Assembly: GCA_037903355.1 (NCBI GenBank)
Contig: JBAJFE010000050.1
Span: 62,001-126,000, forward strand
Reading direction: 5' to 3'
From: Trichuris trichiura
Lineage: Eukaryota > Nematoda > Enoplea > Trichinellida > Trichuridae
Length of the DNA: 64,000 bases
Shown in pieces: positions 56,632 to 64,000 of the stretch; within the stretch, counting starts at the first letter, position 1; each line of letters starts with the position of its first letter. Both the position numbers and the translations under genes were made by a program. The notes beneath the pieces were generated by a model, which made no database searches, was not told where the DNA came from, and saw nothing but the letters and a program-made list of their open reading frames with translations.

Positions 56632-56979
56632 ATGCAGTATTTTGACTTGATTATTTTTGCGCTAATTTTCTTCTTGTCCAGCTCGGTGCTCTACGTCATG
56701 GAGCAAATGCTACGTATCGATGAGGAGACAGACCGCGGGCAAGAGACGCCCGCACCCGACAGTCCGCGATTAGACGCGGCGGTAAGCGCGGCGGCAGAAG
56801 CGCCGCGGACGACGCGGGCGGCCAGGCGGAGGCCGCCCAGAGGGAGGGCGCCCACAGAGACGGCGCTGAGAGAGAGGACGCCGAGAGGGAGCGCGCCGAC
56901 AGGAAGGGGGCCGACAGGGCCCCCAGTACGGTCAATAAACCTCCGCACACGGAGGATTGTAATAACGTCAAACGAGTAA
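56632..56979 (+). CDS. Array small-gene family member, unit E (115 aa)
   Basis: Same architecture as gene D: hydrophobic N-terminus (FALIFFLSSSVLYVMEQMLR), acidic stretch, Ala/Pro linker, Arg-rich tail and the end PVRSINLRTRRIVITSNE. Compared with D it carries an in-frame insertion of a few residues (around RTPRGSAPTGRG) and a handful of substitutions such as W-to-S, V-to-I and R-to-T. No frameshift or stop has arisen although the flanking sequence, including open segment 2, has indels. That supports translation. Function unknown. Confidence 0.65.
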   Translation: MQYFDLIIFALIFFLSSSVLYVMEQMLRIDEETDRGQETPAPDSPRLDAAVSAAAEAPRTTRAARRRPPRGRAPTETALRERTPRGSAPTGRGPTGPPVRSINLRTRRIVITSNE

Positions 56980-57028
56980 AAAATTTTTTGTTCCTCTTTT
57001 GATCAAGAATTTTAAAAGATGGATTTTG

Positions 57029-57034
57029 AATAAA
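57029..57034 (+). terminator. Polyadenylation signal, unit E
   Basis: AATAAAATATTTTGATATTA, as in unit D. Confidence 0.7.
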
Positions 57035-57617
57035 ATATTTTGATATTACGAGCTTGTTCTTGTTCTCTTGCGGCATTGTTAGTCTGCTAAGCTATGAGCT
57101 ATGCGCGGCAACTAGTTGAGCGACCATTAGCGAGCAACTGCTCAGCGGCTACACAGAATGCTATGCTCAGGTTGGAAGACAACTTTCCGAGCTGAGTCTG
57201 AAAGATTCGTACGACGGCTGTCGCACATTGTATGAATACCGGCCAATGCGTGGCTGAATAATTTGTTTTTGATTCTCTTTGTAGTCACGTTAGAGCTTTA
57301 GCGTAGTGATCCGCCGGCCCAACAAATGCAAGCACAGCTTCTGATTGATCAAGTTGAATTTCAAAGAAAAGCGTATAGCTTTCGGCCGAACTTCTCGCAC
57401 ATTCAGCGCAACAGTCAGATGAAAACATGCTAACTGATATCCAATTTGCTTATTAAATATGCGTTGGGAGTTTCCCACAGCCGGTCGGTTGGATCTCGGT
57501 TCCTTACATGTTGAATGCATTTTCCAAGCGGGATATAGCTTAGTTCCTTCACAGCACAGGTTCTCAAATTGAGCAATATCGCCGCGCGGGGAGCGATGGG
57601 AAGCCCATGCAGGGGCG

Positions 57618-57980
57618 TTGGGAATCCCATATAAGGAACTCCGGCAAAATCATCCTGAACGCAGGAGGTCTATCAGAAAGACGGCCGTAAGGATGCTGAC
57701 TGTTCGGGCAGGTGACGGCACAGCTTCACATCTTATCATTGCTGCTCACGTGGAAAAGATACTGGTAAGGCAAAGCGTTGTTGGTTTCGGAATGGTTGAA
57801 TTAGCTAGCAATTTATCAAAGTCATGTTCTGAAGATTTCATTCCTTGTGGGCAAAATCTTATTGGTTGTGAACTAGGAGACTTTTGTTTTGAATTTCCAA
57901 TACGCAGTAAGGTTTTTCTTGTCAACGCGCTTTCAGTTTTCCTGAGCGAAAGTATGTCTAATGATTGGAAAGTGTTCTGA
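57618..57980 (+). other. Unrecognised open frame in the inserted block, unit F
   Basis: Copy of 44227-44577 (IPYKELRQNHPERRRSIRKT and on), with many replacement changes relative to its partner and a slightly longer end. Confidence 0.25.
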
Positions 57981-58272
57981 TGCTGTGGAATCTTCAAAAC
58001 AGGTACATTCACTTTCAGGTTTGTTATACACTATGGTCACGAGCAAGTGTGGCTAGTTCAGTTGATCGCTGAACTCTTTTTCTTGACTAAATACGAAGGA
58101 TGTTTGGAAAGTTGGGGGAGACGGTTTAATGTTTCACAGGACTCCAACCGACATTCCAAAACAAGTTCAGTCATATCTCCGTTATCTTCAGGCTTCTGCG
58201 GAAAGGTGGCCTTATCAGACGCTGCGCCAGTGCAAGATAAGCCGCTCCTAAAGTAATCGGTTCTCTCGTGAT

Positions 58273-58539
58273 GTAGAAAATCTTCATTTTTAGGTCAGAG
58301 CTAACATTAAATTTCTATCCAAGCTTGGTTGGCAGCCAAGAAGGATTATTCAATCTTTACAGCAGGTTTACGGAAGTGATGCACCATCCAATTCAGTTAT
58401 GTATGATTGGATGAGGTGTTTCAAGGAAGACTGTGAGGCCATCGAAGCCGAGCGGAGTGGAAGTTTTTTCTGCAATATTTTCCCACGTATGCTGGTATTG
58501 AGAAAATTTTCCCGGAGGGGGCGGACCGATGGAGTGTAA
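58273..58539 (+). pseudogene. Mariner-type transposase HTH fragment, unit F
   Basis: Same fragment as 44882-45148: ANIKFLSKLGWQP, then SLQQVYGSDAPSNS and CFKEDCEAIEAERSG. Stop codons break its first codons, so this copy cannot be translated from the same start. Confidence 0.65.
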
Positions 58540-58592
58540 AATGTTTAGAACTTTCGCTCTAAACTGGTTGAATGGACGTTTAGGATGCAATT

Positions 58593-58665
58593 GCCCATGT
58601 AGCTCAGTCGGTAGAGCGTTAGGCTTTTAACCTAAACGTCCAGAGTTCGACCCTGTGCGTGGGCG
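58593..58665 (+). tRNA. tRNA-Lys(UUU)-like gene, unit F
   Basis: Duplicate of 45202-45274 with one change in the variable loop (ATGTC to ACGTC). Acceptor, D and anticodon stems are perfect; the T stem keeps the same G-G mismatch. The shared defect shows it predates the duplication. Confidence 0.6.
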
Positions 58666-58782
58666 TCACGAAAGGCCACATATTTTGAGTGATGCGGTAT
58701 GCTTTTGCTGCATATGAGACGTGCAAATCGTGTTATATTACATCTTAATACAGGAAATGCGAACAATGAATATATTTATATA

Positions 58783-59753
58783 CAGTTGGCCCTTGTTATC
58801 CGCGGTTAATTCGTCCCGAATTTTGAGCGTTACACCGCGTGAAACGAATTCCGCGTTGTATAGGATACCCTATTAAAGAGGCCAAATAGCTTGTATTCCA
58901 GCCGCGGATTTCATCCTATCCCCTTGAATTCTTTCCGGAACGGTTATGATACCTAGTGATCCTTGGAAGCTTGGTACTACGGAATCTAGCTACGAGATAA
59001 TGACATCAATGAAACTGCGCTTGTCCAGTGGGGCCAGCCATCAGAGTCCTAGCCATTACATACGAGAATGGACGAAAGCAGAATGATTTTTCTTTAAACG
59101 CTTTCGAATCACCTTGCTTTAATGAGCTAAGCGATATACTAGTGCGCCGAATGGGTACGGAGCTGGGGAAATGTAAAATGCACAGGCCCACTTAAGCAGA
59201 AACACTGAACATCCGATGGAACACATCCACATAGAACGATACGTCTACGGGCAGAAATGTTAGGCGCATCAGGAATCAGACAATTCACCCACTTTCTGTA
59301 GGTGGGTGCAGATCCCCTGGAGACCGGTCAGCCCTAGGGTTGCTTGAACTTGTTGGTAGCGAAACTTCTCGTCCTAAAATGATAGGCTCCGCAGCTGCCG
59401 GAGCTTTATTTAAAAACATTGTTATAGGGAGCTGTTTCGCCCTTTTCTTCGCTTCATCGAATAAATCCTGTAGCGGTTTCAACGAAGCCGTTATTCCTCG
59501 TGTAACGATGATGCCACGTTCCATGGATGGATCATATTGAACAATCATATCCTTTAAGACCTGCGCTTGCCGGAAAATAGTGGCCAGCTTTTGCAGCGTC
59601 CAATCCGAGGGTTTTTGAGCTTCTGTATCTTCCATAACGTCGTCGTCACTAGCCGTGGGAGATTGCATCAGTTCTTCGAGTTCCTTGTTGGTGATCGGTT
59701 CTCCATAATCTACTGATTATGGAGAACCGTTCACCAACAAGGAACTCGAAGAA
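58783..59753 (-). mobile_element. Truncated Tigger copy, unit F
   Basis: Duplicate of 45392-46362 including the right terminal repeat (CAGTTGGCCC), the transposase tail frame (59668-59285, minus) and the snapback junction. Because breakpoints are identical, this is a passenger of the segmental duplication, not an independent insertion. Confidence 0.88.
59672..59753. repeat. Snapback palindrome, unit F
   Basis: Identical to 46281-46362: 39-bp arms, loop TACT. Confidence 0.9.
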
Positions 59754-60987
59754 TAACATTGTTTCTCACGGAAAAGAAAGGCATACATTAGCTTTTCAAA
59801 CAAAGCGTGCACATAGAGCGGTCTTTCAGGTAAGGTATGTGGGCGCTCTCTATTTGTTCTTTGGAAGACCTGTAACTTATTCGGTCCCGACTTTGGGAAA
59901 CCATGCTCATTCACGCAAAACGAAAATGGTGAACCCGCAGCAGGTCTGCCTTTTCTTGGAGCTTCCAATTTCTTGTAAAACAACTGGTTTATTTACTTTC
60001 TGGAACCCAACGCCAAAAGTACCGATCCCGCGCGCGGTTTCTGAGTGCAGCGGCTGCTGCTGAGACTTGTGGACGCATCTTGGGTCTTCAGTCACCTTCA
60101 CCGCGCAGCACACACGCTACAAAATGCCAAAGTCTAGCAGAACGATGCAGCTAAACTAGGAGCACATCTAGCTTTTCCTGACCCGTAATGTTCTGTATAA
60201 AACAAGAGTTTTATCTACTCTTCTATTTTGATGGTAAAAATCGCACTCACGTGCACAGTTCCTTCGGGAAGGAGCGGCTCATAATGGTTGTGCATCAACT
60301 CGCGTTTTTCAGTGGAGCGCCGTCCCTGACGATTGGAAAACTCAGGGTAAACGAACGAAATCAACCGGGAGCTCTCTGTTTTCTGAAACTTCAATGTGCT
60401 CTATTAAACAACTATTTGATCTACTTTTTCAAAATGAAAGTCCAAAAACCTGATTCCGTGCAAAAAAAATTTTAAAAACTGATCCGCATAAATTTTCTCT
60501 GAGGACTTCACCAACGCGTTCTGTGTTGTTGGGTTCTGCCGACAAACTATGTTTTCTTTTTGATCTTATTTCTCGCCATTTTTAAGTGATTGCTTTAACT
60601 GAATTCACTTTGCACCTTCCCTTAACTTTATAGTTTAGCACGGTATCTTTTCTAACATTTCTTCCGTGTTGCAGCTTCACTGTAACTTGAAGTTGTGCTC
60701 AGGTTAGATCGGGAAGTATTAGTAATATCGAAATTACATTCTTGAAATTAAAAGAGAACAGTAGAACAGCGCTCATTAAACGAATAAGCTGCTGCACGCT
60801 TTAATTTGCTGCGTAGTCAGTTTTCAACGTAAAAATTCCATTACGAAAATGCGCAGCCCAAGGAACCTGCGCATACTTTTACGGTGCTATAGTCGGTTGC
60901 TTTCTTAGTTAATCGCTGTTGCTGGGTGTTGCGCTGGGTTTGCTTGTCCACCATCTGTTTGTATGTGTATAACTCAAGTATGGGTTG

Positions 60988-61045
60988 TATAAAATGAACA
61001 GACTTGGGTGGACAGGTTGTGCAGACGATATTTCTTCGGGTAAGT
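60988..61045 (+). promoter_or_regulatory. TATA / mini-exon / splice-donor module, copy F
   Basis: TATAAAATG, open stretch MNRLGWTGCADDISS plus one base, donor GTAAGT at 61040. It differs from copies D and E at several positions although the sequence on both sides is almost identical to D. Confidence 0.6.
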
Positions 61046-61577
61046 TCATCTCTTTGTCTTCGTAGGGCAGCAGAAAGTAATAGTAGTTTTCGGGCATATT
61101 CGCTTGCGATCGCTACCTACCTTGTCTCATGCGTTAATGCTTAACGCTTGATGTTATCAACTGTTTTTCCAGTAGTTTCCTTCCGATGAGATGAAGGTAC
61201 CGGGTGCTTCTTGTCGTGCACGAATTCACAAACAGAGCTTTCGTGCGCGAGCCGCTTAGAGTCACTGTGACGCCCGCGCAGTGTCAGTAAGGCTCCGTTT
61301 CTTAATTCGTGTGCACTTAAAAGCATCTGTTACTCTTACGTCGCGCCCAAGAAACAGCAGCAAAGCACAAAGTGATAGCATGAATCGTGGCAGCTGGAAC
61401 CAAAGAAGCTATATCTTGAAACATGTGTTTAGTAATTATATTTTATTCCTTGAAAATCAGGAATTCTTGCACTCGATTTCAAGTCTTCCGTAGACCTTTT
61501 AAGCGATGATAGCGTCCGTTGGGGCAGCGCAGTTTCTATTCGAAAAACTTGGTTACGCATTTTGTTGTTATCCTTAA

Positions 61578-61886
61578 GCTGCGTGCCATTTTGTCGCTGC
61601 GCCGCTCGTTTCTGTTAATAATTATATTTCTAAGCTGCCTACCGAAGTGCGCTCTTTTACATTTAACGTTTTTCAAAAAGTTGTTCTCCTAATGAAGTTA
61701 CAAGAAGCTGTTCTCGCTAATTTCGTTGCTCCGAAAATTTATGGCTCCTTCCAGAGTGACACTCCCGTTCTCGTTGTTGAATTCCTGTTACGACCAGTAC
61801 AAAATTTGCGTAGACTGCTTCACTATAGACAGAAGAGAACGCAACATAATGCTCGACGCAGCAGTACAGTCTTCAGGGACAAATAG
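61578..61886 (+). other. Conserved open segment 1, unit F
   Basis: Identical in translation to the unit D copy at 48187-48495. Confidence 0.3.
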
Positions 61887-62619
61887 TACAGTGTGAAGAC
61901 ATGTAGAAATCATAACATATTTGGACACTTATTAGTAGGGATCATTTCCTCTAACAATTTACCTAATGGATCTGCTGTTAAATTATTGTATTATTTTCTG
62001 TGAATTTCTGTGGTTTTGCGCGGCTGTGAAGTACAGTGCACTTTGTCTCTGCTACTACCAAATGACGCTTAGTAATTTTATCGACAGTTGTACGGGCAAG
62101 CTATTTCCAATTTAAGCTTTCAATCTTAAACATTCGTGCTCAAGCAATTAGTTTCATTTATCGCTGAGTGTCGCTCGAATAGCATGCGTATTGCCAGCGT
62201 AGCCCAAGAAAACAAAAAAAAATACAGCGTAGCTTCAAAGATTTTCAGTGATGCTCAAAACCGTACCGCATTTTTGAATAGACTATACCATCGTTGCGCG
62301 GAAGTCGTTTCGATCAGGCTGCAACGGCAGCAATACTTCGGCGTTAAAAATTAAAATGTAACGCAACTTTCAAACTTCAGTTCGGTACGTATGGCGGTTA
62401 GTAGTAAACGGAACGCTTAATCTGTCGTTTCAAGACATTGCTTCTTTAGTTCGTTATACACAAAAACCATTTTTTACACGCTCGCAGAAGGACGGCGCGC
62501 GAAAGCACTTTAAAATATTTGTAAGTTTCCTGCTTACGATTCTGCGATAGTGAAAACTGGAGAAAATTCTGTAAATGACATGCAGGTAGTGCCTGCACAC
62601 TCTTTACGCACTGAAGCAG

Positions 62620-62626
62620 TATATAA
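62620..62626 (+). promoter_or_regulatory. Core promoter of gene F (TATATAA)
   Basis: Same as gene D. Confidence 0.65.
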
Positions 62627-62678
62627 GGCTATTCACCAGTATACAGTCCCTACGTTGTGAAACATACTGTCTCCGAGA

Positions 62679-63011
62679 ATGCAGTATTTTGACTTGATTA
62701 TTTTTGCGCTAATTTTCTTCTTGTCCAGCTGGGTGCTCTACGTCATGGAGCAAATGCTACGAGTCGATGAGGAGAGAGACCGTGGGCAAGAGACGCCCGC
62801 GCCCGACAGTCCGCGATTAGACGCGGCGGTAAGCGCGGCGGCAGAAGCGCCGCGGACGACGCGGGCGGCCAGGCGGAGGCCGCCCAGAGGGAGGGCGCCC
62901 ACAGAGACGGCGCTGAGAGAGAGGACGCCGACAGGAAGGGGGCCGACAGGGCCCCCAGTACGGTCAATAAACCTCCGAAGTAGGAGGATTGTAATAACGT
63001 CAAACGAGTAA
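62679..63011 (+). CDS. Array small-gene family member, unit F (110 aa)
   Basis: Protein identical to gene D: hydrophobic N-terminus, MEQMLRVDEERDRG, Ala/Pro linker, Arg-rich tail and RSINLRSRRIVITSNE. Its core promoter, leader and polyadenylation signal (63061) are also the same as those of D. With D and E it forms a group of at least three nearly identical, apparently intact genes, so RNA reads will not map uniquely. Confidence 0.65.
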   Translation: MQYFDLIIFALIFFLSSWVLYVMEQMLRVDEERDRGQETPAPDSPRLDAAVSAAAEAPRTTRAARRRPPRGRAPTETALRERTPTGRGPTGPPVRSINLRSRRIVITSNE

Positions 63012-63060
63012 AAAATTTTTTGTTCCTCTTTTGATCAAGAATTTTAAAAGATGGATTTTG

Positions 63061-63066
63061 AATAAA
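63061..63066 (+). terminator. Polyadenylation signal, unit F
   Basis: AATAAAATATTTTGATATTC, same as unit D. Confidence 0.7.
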
Positions 63067-63070
63067 ATAT

Positions 63071-64000
63071 TTTGATATTCCTAGCTTGTTGTTGTTCTCT
63101 TGCGGCATTGTTAGTCTGCTAAGCTATGAGCTATGCGCGGCAACTAGTTGAGCGACTATTAGCGAGCAAGTGCTCAGCGGCTACACAGAATGCTATGCTC
63201 AGGTTGGAAGACAATGTTACGAGCTCACTTTGAAAACTGTTTACGACCGCTGTCCGTCATTCTATCAATACCGGCAAGTGCTTGGTTGAATAATTTGTTT
63301 TTGATGCTCTTTGCAGTCACTTTAGAGCTTCAACGTAGTGATCCGTCCGCAACAAATGCAACAACAGCGTCTGATCAAGCAAGTCGAATTTCGAAGAAAA
63401 ACGTATCCTTTTCGGGAGAACCTTTCGCATATTCAACGCAACAGCGGGATGAAAAATACCTTGGCGGCAGCTTACCTCTTCCTGACCGTTATACCTCAGT
63501 GCCTTGCGTGATTAATACATTTTCCAAGCTGGATGCAACTTGATTTCTTTATACAAACAATACTTCTCCCAGAAAAAGGAGACGTAAAATGACTTTTGAA
63601 GCCCAGCTTTCCTCCGCAGTCGGCTTTGAAGATTGGTTTGTCTACGCTCCCTATTCCTTACTTGGGGTGCGGAAAAAAGTTTCTTGATTATGACTCCTCT
63701 TGCGCGTAAAACATAATCGATCAGATGATAAGTCAACGTAAAAACAGAATTAAGTAAGTCAGCATTTACCTACACAATCGTGCGGTCTTGCCGAAAAGGT
63801 TAGCCAAATTAGTGTACGATTTGTCTTCAGGCTGGAGCAGTAAAAGAGAGCCCTGAACGCTCAAACGCTAAGCGGAAGCTACCGTAGTTTTAATGTGCTA
63901 CTCCATGGTTATGTTTTTCTATTAGTACGTCTATCTGCAGTAAAACGTGAAGCTTAAATTCAAAGACAAAGACGGTAAAGCCCGCGCATTTTTCCGAATA
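63071..64000. repeat. Opening block of a further unit, cut by the window end
   Basis: Copy of 49680-50609. No gene is recognised. It shows that the array continues to the right. Confidence 0.8.

Larger units (their letters stand above)
53214..57040 (+). repeat. Array unit E
   Basis: A 3.8-kb unit lacking the large insertion present in D and F. Blocks: opening 53214-53700, 53709-54340, mini-exon module at 54945, open segment 1 (55535-55843), a broken open segment 2, and gene E. From about 54.5 kb onward it is very close to unit D at an offset of about 7,348 bp. Confidence 0.87.
57041..63070 (+). repeat. Array unit F
   Basis: Counterpart of unit D at +13,391 bp with the same inserted block (open frame, mariner HTH, tRNA-Lys-like, Tigger fragment with snapback) and gene F. 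Confidence 0.88.
57041..64000 (+). repeat. Higher-order duplication, right copy (cut by window end)
   Basis: Partner of 43650-50609. The match is still near perfect at position 64000, so the true duplication is longer than seen. A tandem 13.4-kb repeat containing units D and E would explain it. Confidence 0.9.

Noticed and set aside
32872..61045. Calling the mini-exon module a spliced-leader RNA gene
   Set aside because: The donor context and partial stem fit, but there is no clear Sm site, the stem is poor in unit F, and a TATA-driven start is unlike known nematode leader genes. Kept only as an alternative.
1..64000. CRISPR arrays, operons, ribosomal RNA genes, bacterial promoters
   Set aside because: None present; introns, polyadenylation signals and the transposon types indicate an animal nuclear genome.

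Overview
The window looks like animal nuclear DNA. Recognisable genes are sparse, the GT-AG introns I can place in them are 53 to 179 nt (the 5' gene would have introns of 818 and 496 nt), and polyadenylation signals and Tigger, hAT, mariner and Copia relics are present. Two conserved genes are clear: LAMTOR3 and a sex-peptide/myoinhibitory-peptide-type GPCR, both with uninterrupted coding exons. This gene content and the short introns suit a small-genome ecdysozoan, most likely a nematode, possibly of the Trichuris/Trichinella clade. The species-level guess is inference only.

Layout. 1-3.7 kb: a 360-bp inverted repeat, a short hairpin and a three-exon minus-strand gene for a secreted, N-glycosylated protein. 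3.7-18.2 kb: no gene I can support. 18.3-25.8 kb: LAMTOR3, a first exon with a mitochondrial-type leader, two unrecognised minus-strand candidates and the GPCR. 26.0-28.65 kb: an almost complete Tigger (pogo) transposon with both inverted repeats and a broken transposase. 29.1-30.5 kb: a minus-strand gene with a 23-nt microexon, probably secreted. 34.1-34.8 kb: a SET-domain gene fragment (KMT2E/SETD5-like) interrupted by a 115-bp hAT MITE with a perfect 8-bp target duplication. 35.3-36.3 kb: a doubly truncated Copia pol.

From about 32.3 kb to the end the DNA is a complex tandem array of related units (A-F) of 3-6 kb. Units B-F each carry one small gene: a 90-115 residue protein with an N-terminal hydrophobic segment, a conserved amphipathic stretch and, in all but the frameshifted copy, an Arg/Pro-rich tail ending in a motif like RSINLRSRRIVI. 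Each has a TATA element 40-90 bp upstream and an AATAAA downstream. Unit A keeps only the 3' end. About 1.1-1.7 kb upstream of each intact gene lies a second conserved module: TATAAAA, a short ATG-led exon and a GTAAGT donor. I recognise neither the protein family nor the module; they are the best candidates here for something undescribed.

The array is young and still rearranging. 43.65-50.61 kb recurs at 57.04-64.00 kb with an offset of 13,391 bp, with long stretches almost identical and others clearly diverged, a patchwork typical of unequal exchange or gene conversion. Tigger, mariner and tRNA-Lys-like sequences have been caught up in the duplicated units.
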